A program made the translations under genes and the position numbers. A model generated the notes under the pieces. It worked only from the letters and a program-made list of their open reading frames with translations, was not told the origin of the DNA and searched no databases. DNA of 41,439 nt from NCBI GenBank assembly GCA_022510525.1, contig JAFLTH010000021.1:1-41439 (forward strand), in the 5' to 3' direction. The DNA comes from Lachnospiraceae bacterium (lineage in GTDB: Bacteria > Bacillota > Clostridia > Lachnospirales > Lachnospiraceae). Position 1 is the stretch's first letter. Every line of letters begins with the position of its first letter. This document shows, piece by piece, positions 25,285 to 33,856 of this stretch.

Positions 25285-26420
25285 TGATGAAAATTGCAAT
25301 TTGGGGAGCGGGAGGATTTGGAAAATACATAATAAAACAACTCCTGCCAAATGATTTAGTTGAAATACAGTGTATAATAGATAACAATGCAGGCTCATCT
25401 CAGAAAGTCTGTGGAGTGGATGTTGTTAGTCCGAATATATTTTTGCAGAAGTATGGTAAGGATACAGACTGTGTGCTGGTAGCATTTATGGAAGGTCTGT
25501 CTATTTCTAAGCAACTAGAGGATATGGGAATAGAAAAGTATGGATTTATCAGCAAAAGAGTCTTCCATTATAAAATGACATTGGAGTCAGACATATTACA
25601 AGATTGTAACATTCTTTGGAATAATGATAAAGAGTTATATATGCCAAGAATGGAAACATTGGAAACGAATGTAGTAGATTTTTGTAATATGAATTGTAAG
25701 GGTTGCAGCCACTTTTCAAATATTTTTGATAAAGGAGATTTTGTTCCATATGAAGTGTTTGAGAGAGATATAAAACAGTTATCGGATAAAGTGTTTATTC
25801 AACAGTTTAATTTGCTGGGAGGAGAGGTTTTTTATAGTGAGAATCTGGCTGATTACATTAAGTGTTTAAGAAAATATATGCCGAAAACAGCGATTGAACT
25901 GGTGACAAACGGAATGCTGATACCCCGACAGAAAGAGGAATTGTTGAAAGTTATACAGCAGGAAAGGGTAACAGTAAGTATAACGGAGTACCCGCCTGTT
26001 ACAAAGGTAAAAGATAAGATTATGGACAAGCTGGATGAATACCATATATATTATGAATTCAGACCTGTTGTAGAAACCTTCGGTAAAAATATAGACTTAT
26101 CAGGAAAGAATGAACCCCATGTGGCCCAAAGTAAATGCAGGGAAAGTACATGTCAATTTCTTAGAGCAGGTAAGATTTATAAGTGTCCGTTTTCAGCGTT
26201 GGGAAATATATTTTTTAAATATTATAATATTCCGCTTTCATTTGACGAGGGAGCGGATATTTATGCAAGTGACATGAACTGGAAAGAATATGCAGACAAT
26301 GTAAGGGCAGCGCCGATTGAGCAGTGTCGATATTGCGGCACAGAAGAACGGTTTAGTTGGGAAATGTCTAATAATCCGCAAAAGGAAGAGTGGATTATAG
26401 ATTATATAAAAAATAATTAA
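25284..26420 (+). CDS. Radical SAM protein with N-terminal Rossmann-like module
   Basis: Residues 3-95 are the recurring module, KIAIWGAGGFGKYIIKQLLP, CIIDNNAGSSQKVCGVDVV. The radical SAM cluster is C134-x3-C138-x2-C141 in DFCNMNCKGCSHFS, with LLGGEVFYSENLADYI next, equivalent to the GGE motif. C-terminal cysteines (KCRESTCQF, YKCPFSAL, EQCRYCGT) suggest an auxiliary iron-sulfur site. Three closely spaced starts exist (TTG 25281, ATG 25284, ATG 25287); AAAGGGA favours 25284. The target is probably a sugar or polyol. I know of no characterised enzyme with this module fused to a radical SAM core. Confidence 0.8.
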   Translation: MMKIAIWGAGGFGKYIIKQLLPNDLVEIQCIIDNNAGSSQKVCGVDVVSPNIFLQKYGKDTDCVLVAFMEGLSISKQLEDMGIEKYGFISKRVFHYKMTLESDILQDCNILWNNDKELYMPRMETLETNVVDFCNMNCKGCSHFSNIFDKGDFVPYEVFERDIKQLSDKVFIQQFNLLGGEVFYSENLADYIKCLRKYMPKTAIELVTNGMLIPRQKEELLKVIQQERVTVSITEYPPVTKVKDKIMDKLDEYHIYYEFRPVVETFGKNIDLSGKNEPHVAQSKCRESTCQFLRAGKIYKCPFSALGNIFFKYYNIPLSFDEGADIYASDMNWKEYADNVRAAPIEQCRYCGTEERFSWEMSNNPQKEEWIIDYIKNN

Positions 26421-26435
26421 GCAGGAGGAATGAAA

Positions 26436-26912
26436 ATGAAAAAAGGAGTGTTACCAATATTAACAGCCCTGACAGGAGCTGCAGCAGGCGCAGGCACGTT
26501 AGGATATCAGAAGGCCAAACAGCATGAGAGGGACTTCAAGGTTATCAAAAAGAATGAGGCGATTTTAAAAATGTTTAATCAGTGGTTGATGATCAAGCAG
26601 GAAGGAAAAAGCATTGCGTCGTATCTGGAAGAAAATAATTATAAGAAAGTGGCAATCTATGGCATGAGTTATGCAGGCGAACGGCTTTTGGATGATTTAA
26701 AAGGAACAGGGATAGAAGTTGCATATGCAATTGACCAGAATGCGGAAAGAATGTTCGCGGATGTGGAAGTTGTCACGGTGGATGATGTATTAGAGCCTGT
26801 AGATGCTGTTATTGTCACAGCAATATACTTTTTTGACGAGATAGAGGAGAAACTGAGTGATCTGATTGACTGTCCGATTATATCTCTGGAGGATATTGTA
26901 TACGAGCTATAA
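26436..26912 (+). CDS. Stand-alone Rossmann-like module with hydrophobic N-terminus
   Basis: The 158-residue protein contains the recurring module (residues about 72-155, KVAIYGMSYAGERLLDDLKG, YAIDQNAERMF, DAVIVTAIYFF) with no catalytic partner. The first 22 residues, VLPILTALTGAAAGAGTLGY, form a moderately hydrophobic Ala/Gly-rich segment that might anchor it to the membrane. A helical stretch follows. AGGAGG at 26423-26428 is one base from an ATG at 26430 and seven from the ATG at 26436, so the latter is the better start. It resembles the C-terminus of the GT2 gene at 27009 in both module and hydrophobic spacing, so it may serve as a free subunit for modules in partner enzymes. Confidence 0.65.
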   Translation: MKKGVLPILTALTGAAAGAGTLGYQKAKQHERDFKVIKKNEAILKMFNQWLMIKQEGKSIASYLEENNYKKVAIYGMSYAGERLLDDLKGTGIEVAYAIDQNAERMFADVEVVTVDDVLEPVDAVIVTAIYFFDEIEEKLSDLIDCPIISLEDIVYEL

Positions 26913-26924
26913 TGTTTGTCAACA

Positions 26925-26973
26925 ATGCATGCCCTGTTAAATAGCCGTTATGGTATTTTGACAGGGCATGCAT
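26925..26973 (+). repeat. Strong inverted repeat in an intergenic gap
   Basis: ATGCATGCCCTGT (26925-26937) is the exact reverse complement of ACAGGGCATGCAT (26961-26973). Four more pairs including a T-G wobble are possible inside, leaving a loop of about 15 bases. No T run follows on either strand, so a standard intrinsic terminator is unlikely. It lies in the 96-base gap before the GT2 gene at 27009 and could be a processing site, an attenuating hairpin or a recombination boundary. Confidence 0.75.
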
Positions 26974-27008
26974 GAAAGCCGGGAATAGATTAAGGAGTAT
27001 GAAAAACG

Positions 27009-28343
27009 ATGGCAGCATATACAAAAATTTCGATTATTATTCCCATATATAATGCAGAGGAATATCTGAAACATTGCCTTGACAGTGCCATATCACAGAC
27101 AATTTCACCGAAAGAAATTATTTGTATAGATGATGGATCGGTGGATCGGTCCGGAGCGATTTTAAAAGAATATGCGGAGAAGTACGACTATATCCATTGC
27201 TATACACAGGAGAATCAGGGTGCCGGTGCAGCAAGAAATTATGGACTGCAGCTGGCACAGGGAGAATATGTTGCTTTCTTGGATGCGGATGATATTTATC
27301 TTGATATGGATGCGTTGGAAAAGATGTATACAGTGTGTATAAGAGATTGTGTGAAAGTATGTGGTAGTTTTTTGTCAAAAAGTGTGAATGGGCAAATAAT
27401 ATCATTACCTTTGCATAGAAACTCACTAAAAAAGGGTGAACAAGATAAAGTATTATTACAATATAGGGATTATCAATGTGATTACTATTATATTAGTTAC
27501 ATATATTCAAGAAAAATGCTGATGGATAATAATATTAGTTTTCCATCATACAGAAGATATCAAGACCCTCCTTTCTTTGTCAAGGCAATGATAGAAGCTG
27601 AAAAGTTCTGTGTTGTACCGGTTGAATTGTACTGTTACAGGGAAGACGAAGCCAGTCTGAACAGAAAGAAAACGTATATTGCGGATGCTCTTAGAGGGAT
27701 GATCGATAACCTGTCGGCAGCAAAGGATAATGACTTGAAAATACTACATAACATGACGGTTGACAGAATTAATAAAGAATATTATGAGACAATTGTTGAG
27801 AAAGCTTTTGACAATGATTTTGAAGTGTTTGACTTGCTTAGAAAAGCTGATTCGATGATTGATTGGAAGTGGTACAATGGAAAAACGAAAGATGAACTCC
27901 TGCCTCTTACAATAATCAAAAACATGCAGGATAGCAAGTGGTTTACTAACAGATTAAGCGAGATACAAGAGTCTCATCATGTATTGACCATGTGGTTAAA
28001 ATCCTATCTTGGAAAAACAATAGAAAACTATTTAAATGACAGGAACATTAATAGAATTGCAATATATGGGTATGGTTTTTTTGGAGAAATGTTGTACAAG
28101 TATCTACAGAAGACGCAAATTAATGTCGACTATATAATTGACAAAAGAAAAGAGTTAGATGCTGACGTTAAAGTTGTAGAACCGCAATCCGAATGGCAGC
28201 CGGTTGATGCAATTCTTATTTCTCCTTTAGCTTATAACAGTATTTTTGACGAATGGAGAGATAAATTTATTTATCCAACGTACATTTTAAAAAATATATT
28301 GATGGAGTTGGCAGAGGATCAGGAGAATAGGAAAGAGAGGTGA
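27009..28343 (+). CDS. GT2 glycosyltransferase with C-terminal Rossmann-like module
   Basis: The GT-A domain opens ISIIIPIYNAEEYLKHCLDS, then IICIDDGSVDRSG, NQGAGAARNYGLQLAQGEY and the donor site AFLDADDIY near residue 94. RRYQDPPFF holds the usual late acidic motif. Residues about 350-435 are the recurring module, RIAIYGYGFFGEMLYKYLQK, VDYIIDKRKEL. This copy is less like the three GT2 paralogues at 3936, 29444 and 33857 than they are like each other. AAGGAG lies upstream of the ATG. It is the first gene after the intergenic inverted repeat. Confidence 0.86.
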   Translation: MAAYTKISIIIPIYNAEEYLKHCLDSAISQTISPKEIICIDDGSVDRSGAILKEYAEKYDYIHCYTQENQGAGAARNYGLQLAQGEYVAFLDADDIYLDMDALEKMYTVCIRDCVKVCGSFLSKSVNGQIISLPLHRNSLKKGEQDKVLLQYRDYQCDYYYISYIYSRKMLMDNNISFPSYRRYQDPPFFVKAMIEAEKFCVVPVELYCYREDEASLNRKKTYIADALRGMIDNLSAAKDNDLKILHNMTVDRINKEYYETIVEKAFDNDFEVFDLLRKADSMIDWKWYNGKTKDELLPLTIIKNMQDSKWFTNRLSEIQESHHVLTMWLKSYLGKTIENYLNDRNINRIAIYGYGFFGEMLYKYLQKTQINVDYIIDKRKELDADVKVVEPQSEWQPVDAILISPLAYNSIFDEWRDKFIYPTYILKNILMELAEDQENRKER

Positions 28344-28349
28344 GTTAGA

Positions 28350-29414
28350 ATGAAGACGATGGAAATGATTAAGTATTCGGACAAATTTTATAATTCTCTT
28401 GTTGATGATATATCACGGGAGATATTTGAAATCCGAATGCAATATGCATTGGACAGAGATATTTGGAAAATGAGACATAAACTTATAGATATCTATGAGG
28501 AGCCTTGGATAATTCCGGAACTGGACCGTTTAGTCAATCAATATAGTGATTATAAGCACATCGTTATATTTGGAGCGGGTTTATATGGTAAATATGTTCA
28601 TAGGCTTCTTATGCATTCGAAATATAAAGATGAGGATATTCTTTTTTGTGACAATGATCCTTTGAAACAAAAAGGTAATTATGACGGGATCCGCGTATTA
28701 TCTATTGACGAACTGTATACAGAATACAGTGATTCGGTCATTATTGTAGCAATTGCACAAAATGCTGAAGCGGCTATACGTCAGTTAGCACAGGGAGGTA
28801 TATTTGGAAAGAAAATCCTGATTTCATTTAAGGGAACTTTACATGCAACACGAGGAAATCAATACTTTGACTGCTTTGCGCCTATAAAGGATGAGATTTT
28901 CATTGACTGTGGATGCTTTGACGGATTGACTTGTTATAAGTTTGATAAATGGACAAAAGGAGAGTTTGAAAAGATTATCTCCTTTGAGGCAAACCCTGAA
29001 TTTTATAATCGGTGTCAGAGAGCCATAGGAAAATGGGGCGACAGAGCGAAGTTAGTATGTGCGGGTACATGGGACAAGCCTTGCGAGGTCAGGTTTATAA
29101 ATGATCATTCTGCCGGATCAAAAGTGTCTGACAGGGGAGGCACGGCTGTGAGGATGGAAAGTATAGATAATATACTTGAAGGTGAGAAAACTACTTTTAT
29201 AAAGATGGATGTTGAAGGCAGTGAATACAAAAGTCTTGAAGGAGCGAGAAAGACAATAGAGAAGTATCGGCCAAGGCTTGCAATAAGCATTTACCATAAG
29301 CCTGAGGACATCGTAGAGCTTCCATATCTTATAAATGAAATAAGAGATGACTATAGATACCAGCTTGTTCAGTATATGTCCGATGGTGACGAGACGGTTC
29401 TGTATGCATATTGA
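28350..29414 (+). CDS. FkbM-family methyltransferase with N-terminal Rossmann-like module
   Basis: Residues about 71-160 form the recurring module, HIVIFGAGLYGKYVHRLLMH, FCDNDPLKQKGNYDGIRVLS. The C-terminal half is FkbM-type (Methyltransf_21): EIFIDCGCFDGLTCYKF (SAM loop), FEANPEFYNRC, then FIKMDVEGSEYKSLEGARKT and RPRLAISIYHK, which are family signatures. FkbM enzymes O-methylate sugar hydroxyls. An N-terminal helical region of about 65 residues precedes the module. GAGGTGAG provides the ribosome site, and the gene lies seven bases after the GT2 gene. Confidence 0.88.
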   Translation: MKTMEMIKYSDKFYNSLVDDISREIFEIRMQYALDRDIWKMRHKLIDIYEEPWIIPELDRLVNQYSDYKHIVIFGAGLYGKYVHRLLMHSKYKDEDILFCDNDPLKQKGNYDGIRVLSIDELYTEYSDSVIIVAIAQNAEAAIRQLAQGGIFGKKILISFKGTLHATRGNQYFDCFAPIKDEIFIDCGCFDGLTCYKFDKWTKGEFEKIISFEANPEFYNRCQRAIGKWGDRAKLVCAGTWDKPCEVRFINDHSAGSKVSDRGGTAVRMESIDNILEGEKTTFIKMDVEGSEYKSLEGARKTIEKYRPRLAISIYHKPEDIVELPYLINEIRDDYRYQLVQYMSDGDETVLYAY

Positions 29415-29443
29415 CTATTTTATATAAAATTAGGAGGTACAAA

Positions 29444-30769
29444 ATGCCCAAAATATCAATTATCATGCCGTCATTCAACGTTGCGCCTTATATCAGAGAG
29501 TGTATGGACAGCGTATTATCCCAGACATTAACGGATATTGAAGTGCTTGTGGTAGATGCGGACTCTACAGACGGTACAAGGGAAATTCTGGAAGAATATG
29601 CACGAAAAGACAGCAGAGTGATCCTCTTAGATGATGATAAGAAGAGTACAGGTTATGCAAACAATAAGGCGCTGGATCGTGCATCGGGGGAATATGTCGG
29701 AATCGTGGAAACAGATGATTATATTGTACCGGAAATGTATGAAAAATTATATCTTTATGCGGAAAAGTATAAGGCGGAGGTTGTAAAGGCAGATTATGAT
29801 TCGTTTACCACAGTTCAGGGAAAAAGATTATTTGTGACCCATAACCTGCTTGGAGAGAAGAAAAAGTATTATCAGGTGTTGAATCCCAGAAAAAGCAGAT
29901 ATATTTTTTGTGCGGAAATGTTTAACTGGGCAGGAATTTACAGGCGCGACTTTTTAAATCAGTATCAAATCCGCCATCAGGAAACACCGGGAGCAGCGTT
30001 TCAGGATAATGGATTTTGGTTTCAGATTTTTGCCTTTGCTCAGAGGGTGGTGTTCGTTCATGAATCATTCTACAGATACCGGAAAGACAATCCGAATTCC
30101 TCTATAAATAATAAGAATAAGGTATTCTGTATGTGTGACGAATATGATTTCACCCGGGAAAAAGTCAGGAAGTATCCGGAAATTTGGGATAAGGTATACT
30201 ATGCATATCTGGGGAAAAGATATGGTGCATGTGCATGGACGCTTCGGAAAGTGGCGCCCGAATTCAGGTATGAATTATGTGAGCGGTTATATGATGATTT
30301 TTCAGCAGAGATCAACGATTTGAACGAGATTGATAAAATCTGGGGAAAAAAAGACCCCAATAATAAGCAACTGAGACTGTTGCTGGCAGACAAAGAAGAA
30401 TATCTGGAATATATGAATAATCTGCTGCAAAGCTATGAAAAAAATATCAGCCGATTGCTTGAGATTTTGAAAGATAAGCAGGTAGTGATATTTGGCTGTG
30501 GCAATTGGGGAACAGAGTTGCAGGATTTACTGGCAAGAAACGGAATGGAGATATGTGCATTTTGTGATAATTCTCAGGATAAGCAGGGAAAGAAAATCAA
30601 TGGAGTGCCCGTTAAGAGCCTGAAAGATATACTTAACGGTATTAAGAATCCATTTTTTATCGTCGCATCGGCATTATACGGTAAAGACATCAGTTATCAA
30701 TTAACGGAAAACGGAGTAAGCACAGACTATATATTTATTTACAAACATAGTAAGTATTTATGGGATTGA
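29444..30769 (+). CDS. GT2 glycosyltransferase with C-terminal Rossmann-like module
   Basis: The GT-A domain is ISIIMPSFNVAPYIRECMDS, then LVVDADSTDGTREILEEYAR, and the donor site IVETDDYIVPEMYEKLY near residue 95. GAAFQDNGFWFQIF and YRKDNPNSSINN place it beside the genes at 3936 and 33857. Residues about 347-438 are the module, QVVIFGCGNWGTELQDLLAR, FCDNSQDKQGKKINGVPV. A perfect AGGAGG at 29432-29437 selects the ATG at 29444 over an upstream in-frame start near 29411. Three such close paralogues suggest either repeated addition of related sugars or a source of recombination. Confidence 0.88.
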   Translation: MPKISIIMPSFNVAPYIRECMDSVLSQTLTDIEVLVVDADSTDGTREILEEYARKDSRVILLDDDKKSTGYANNKALDRASGEYVGIVETDDYIVPEMYEKLYLYAEKYKAEVVKADYDSFTTVQGKRLFVTHNLLGEKKKYYQVLNPRKSRYIFCAEMFNWAGIYRRDFLNQYQIRHQETPGAAFQDNGFWFQIFAFAQRVVFVHESFYRYRKDNPNSSINNKNKVFCMCDEYDFTREKVRKYPEIWDKVYYAYLGKRYGACAWTLRKVAPEFRYELCERLYDDFSAEINDLNEIDKIWGKKDPNNKQLRLLLADKEEYLEYMNNLLQSYEKNISRLLEILKDKQVVIFGCGNWGTELQDLLARNGMEICAFCDNSQDKQGKKINGVPVKSLKDILNGIKNPFFIVASALYGKDISYQLTENGVSTDYIFIYKHSKYLWD

Positions 30770-30782
30770 TGAGGTATAAAAA

Positions 30783-31628
30783 GTGGGCCATTTATATGGA
30801 GAATTTAACAGTATTATAGTTGATTGTCTGAGCCGGGGAGTGCAAAAATTTGCAATTGTACCGTTAGGTGAAAATGGAATGTTGTTGAAACAAATATTAC
30901 AGGAACGATATAGTATTACCGATATTTTATTAGTAGATAATTATCTTAACAAGTTCAATGATAATGTGAAGGTATTAGCTGATTTGGATACTTGTGATAT
31001 AGAGGGACGTTCTTTTATAGTAACCAGTGAGATTGATGAGATTATAGATATTCTTAAAATAATTGTACCGAAAGAACAATTATATATACCTTATTTCACT
31101 CCTCAGAATGTTAGCAAGAATGATAGTAAGTTTTCATACGGACCATTAAGCGAATCCTGTTTTGATATTGATTCAATCGGTAAATTCTGCAGTACTGCAG
31201 AGGGTTCCTGCGTTGTTGCCAATCATCCTTTGAGTGCGGTTTCCACACATGAGTTTATGTATTCTTCCTATCACTTTCCGCAAATTAAGATAGAGCAGAA
31301 AAGATTGGGATGGCAAGAATTTAATCCTAAGAAAACGAAAATAGGAAATGATGTCTGGATCGGAAGAAATGTTATTATATTGAACGGCGCTTCCATCGGA
31401 AATGGTGCAGTGGTTGGCGCGGGTGCGGTTGTGACAAAGGATATTCCTGATTATGCAATTGCGGTGGGAAATCCGGCGAGGGTCATTAAGTATCGTTTTA
31501 CACAGGAACAGATAGACAAGTTGAATGAGATAAAGTGGTGGGACTGGCCTTTGGAAAAAATAGAAGCTTGTTATGAAGACTTTAAGGACATTAATCTATT
31601 TCTACAAAAACATTACAAAAAGAACTAA
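30783..31628 (+). CDS. Hexapeptide-repeat O-acetyltransferase (CatB/VatD-like) with degenerate N-terminal module
   Basis: The C-terminal half is a left-handed beta-helix of the xenobiotic-acetyltransferase class. [20 protein letters not shown] holds the likely catalytic histidine, and [38 protein letters not shown] and [14 protein letters not shown] are the hallmark repeats. It should transfer acetyl from acetyl-CoA to a sugar hydroxyl. Residues about 23-105 resemble the recurring module, but the glycine loop is altered ([17 protein letters not shown]), while [10 protein letters not shown] keeps the VDN. The start is GTG at 30783; no strong ribosome site is seen (AGGTAT upstream). Function of the degenerate module is unknown. 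Confidence 0.82.
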   Translation: MGHLYGEFNSIIVDCLSRGVQKFAIVPLGENGMLLKQILQERYSITDILLVDNYLNKFNDNVKVLADLDTCDIEGRSFIVTSEIDEIIDILKIIVPKEQLYIPYFTPQNVSKNDSKFSYGPLSESCFDIDSIGKFCSTAEGSCVVANHPLSAVSTHEFMYSSYHFPQIKIEQKRLGWQEFNPKKTKIGNDVWIGRNVIILNGASIGNGAVVGAGAVVTKDIPDYAIAVGNPARVIKYRFTQEQIDKLNEIKWWDWPLEKIEACYEDFKDINLFLQKHYKKN

Positions 31629-31664
31629 TCGTATTGGCGGTCTGTATATAAAAAGGAGGAAACA

Positions 31665-32663
31665 TTGAAGTTGAAAGTATTGATTTGGGGAACGGGTAAT
31701 GAGTATGCTATGTATATAGAGGAAATTGGTATACTAATCGAAGAAGGAAAGATAGAAATTCTGGCCTTAATAAACGATAAAGATGTAAAGGAATTGGATG
31801 GTTATCCGGTTATTTCTAAAGATGACATTAAAATGTATCAATATGACCATATAATCATTGCAACAGGGGAGGAAAAAGAACGCAGCATACGTAGAGATAT
31901 GGAATCGGTTGGAATAGATCAAAGCAAAGTCAGCAATATTCGAGAATTTGTTGCAGAATATGGTGATCCTGACAAATATTACCGTCAAAATGTCAACGGG
32001 CAGATCAAGATATTACAGGAACTTTTAGATGCAACGGATGAGCAGATTACAGATTATGATTGGATGTATGGCAGGATTTGTGAATATGGTATATTTCGTT
32101 TTGTTAATGATTTACGTCAATTGGAGGATGTCCATTGGACGCGATATGGAATATTGCAGATTGCAGAGGAATTCACAAAGTTTTGTTGCTACTTAAGTAC
32201 ATTAACTATCAATACAGCGATTGAACTGGGAGTGGCTAAAGGTCGTTCTTCCTATCTCATGTGTGCGATTTTACAACGAAAGAATCCTGGTTTAGAGTAT
32301 AATTTAGTTGATATTGATGATCAGTTAGATGCTTATGAGGAATATTTGGAGGTATTACCTTCTATGAAGAAAATTATGCCGTCTACTTCAGAAGATTTTA
32401 AAAACAATGTGTATGATTTTGTTTTTATAGATGCAGATCATTCATATAACGGATCTATGTCTGATTGGCTTAATTTAGGCCAATATGCAAATGTTCTGAC
32501 TGCTTTTCATGATGTATATGCGCACGAATATGATGGATACGATGGAGGAATAGTTCGGACTTGGAAAGAAGTTCTGGAGTTGACGAAAGGAAAACAATAT
32601 AGAGTTTTTTCGCAATATCCCGACAGGTGGATGGGAATAGGATGTATAGAGCATCAAAAATAG
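31665..32663 (+). CDS. Class I methyltransferase (Methyltransf_24-like) with N-terminal Rossmann-like module
   Basis: Residues 3-95 are the recurring module, KVLIWGTGNEYAMYIEEIG, with ALINDKDVKELDGYPVIS. From about residue 180 a methyltransferase follows: NTAIELGVAKGRSSYLMCAI, LVDIDDQLDAYEEYL and YDFVFIDADHSYNGSMSDWL, the FIDADHSY signature of Methyltransf_24. TAFHDVYAHEYDG is a typical metal-linked loop. The start is TTG at 31665, five bases after AAAGGAGG. It probably acts on a sugar hydroxyl. The adjacent gene encodes a second enzyme of the same broad class with the module at the other end. Confidence 0.8.
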   Translation: MKLKVLIWGTGNEYAMYIEEIGILIEEGKIEILALINDKDVKELDGYPVISKDDIKMYQYDHIIIATGEEKERSIRRDMESVGIDQSKVSNIREFVAEYGDPDKYYRQNVNGQIKILQELLDATDEQITDYDWMYGRICEYGIFRFVNDLRQLEDVHWTRYGILQIAEEFTKFCCYLSTLTINTAIELGVAKGRSSYLMCAILQRKNPGLEYNLVDIDDQLDAYEEYLEVLPSMKKIMPSTSEDFKNNVYDFVFIDADHSYNGSMSDWLNLGQYANVLTAFHDVYAHEYDGYDGGIVRTWKEVLELTKGKQYRVFSQYPDRWMGIGCIEHQK

Positions 32664-32695
32664 GTTAGAAGCAGACAAAAAACAGGAGATTAAAA

Positions 32696-33844
32696 ATGTT
32701 AAGCACTACTATGTATTATGAACCACAGGAAATATTACGTTCATTAAAGCATCATGAACAGGAAATGAATAATGAGCAGTTAGGATTTTTGTGTGGATTG
32801 CTAAAAGAGAAAAGACCTAAAAAAGTCGTTGAAGTTGGAGTTGCTGCCGGGGGAACAACTTGTGTTATATTAAAGTGTATAGAATCCCTTGGAGAAAAAG
32901 CTGAAGTATATTCTGTTGATCTTAATGAAAATTATTGGAGAAATCAGTCTAAGAAAACAGGTTATATGTTAGAGGAAATTCCAACGGAATTAAAAGAAAA
33001 TCATAAACTTCTCACCGGAAAATATTTGGCAGAAAGGTTGGATGAAATTGCACCGGAGCGGGATATTGATTTTTTGATTCTTGATACAGTTCATTCGTTG
33101 CCGGGGGAATTGTTTGATTTTATTGCTGCTTATCCCTATTTGAGTCAAAATGCCATGGTGGTATTACATGATATTGTTTTGAATCATCTAGATGGATGCT
33201 TTGAAGCTTTTGCTACCAAGATTGTATTTGATGTAGTATCAGCTGATAAATATTATCTATTAGATACCCACACACAAGAAAATATGAAGGCAGGAATAGA
33301 AAATATAGCAGCGTTTCAGATTAATAATGATACAAAAAAATATATGGAAGATTGTTTTTCCGCACTATCCATTACTTGGGCTTACTTTCCGGAAGAAGAG
33401 GAGTTGAATCTTTATAGAAAGCTTGTTGAAAGAGAATATGATGATTTGTGTTTAAGATTATGGGATTGTGCTGTAAAAATGCAAAGACTGACTTGTTCCA
33501 CCAAATATGTAGAACAGGATATTGGCAGTTGGAACAATTTTAAAGAATTGAAAAGAAAATGGCGTTTGGCAAGTAAAATTTGTATTTATGGATTCGGAAC
33601 GAAGGGTAAAACCTATTTGGATTATGCTTTAAGGGAAGGATTAAGGGTTGATGCAATTGTTGTTTCTGATGTACAACCTACAGAAAATATAATTGTAGAA
33701 AAAATTCCTGTTTATCATATATCAGAAGTGCCATTTTTACCGGAAGAATGTACCTTTATTAATGCCGGAGAGCGAGAGGATTCTATAAAAGCAATTGCAA
33801 ATAATATTAGGTATGCAGGATATTATAAGATTTTGAATGGATAA
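32696..33844 (+). CDS. Class I methyltransferase (Methyltransf_24/CmcI-like) with C-terminal Rossmann-like module
   Basis: The N-terminal domain has KKVVEVGVAAGGTTCVILKC (SAM loop, about residue 42), YSVDLNENYW, then IDFLILDTVHSLPGELFDFI and AMVVLHDIVLNHLDG, matching the Methyltransf_24/CmcI pattern. Residues about 296-380 are the recurring module, KICIYGFGTKGKTYLDYALR, where the usual DN is replaced (VVSDVQPTENI). It mirrors the neighbour at 31665, which has the same two domains in reverse order. The substrate is unknown. AGGAG lies upstream of the ATG. Confidence 0.8.
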   Translation: MLSTTMYYEPQEILRSLKHHEQEMNNEQLGFLCGLLKEKRPKKVVEVGVAAGGTTCVILKCIESLGEKAEVYSVDLNENYWRNQSKKTGYMLEEIPTELKENHKLLTGKYLAERLDEIAPERDIDFLILDTVHSLPGELFDFIAAYPYLSQNAMVVLHDIVLNHLDGCFEAFATKIVFDVVSADKYYLLDTHTQENMKAGIENIAAFQINNDTKKYMEDCFSALSITWAYFPEEEELNLYRKLVEREYDDLCLRLWDCAVKMQRLTCSTKYVEQDIGSWNNFKELKRKWRLASKICIYGFGTKGKTYLDYALREGLRVDAIVVSDVQPTENIIVEKIPVYHISEVPFLPEECTFINAGEREDSIKAIANNIRYAGYYKILNG

Positions 33845-33856
33845 GGAGACCAACAT

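Noticed and set aside
26925..26973. Intrinsic terminator ending the first half of the operon
   Set aside because: The stem is strong, but neither flank carries a T run, so it is reported only as an inverted repeat.
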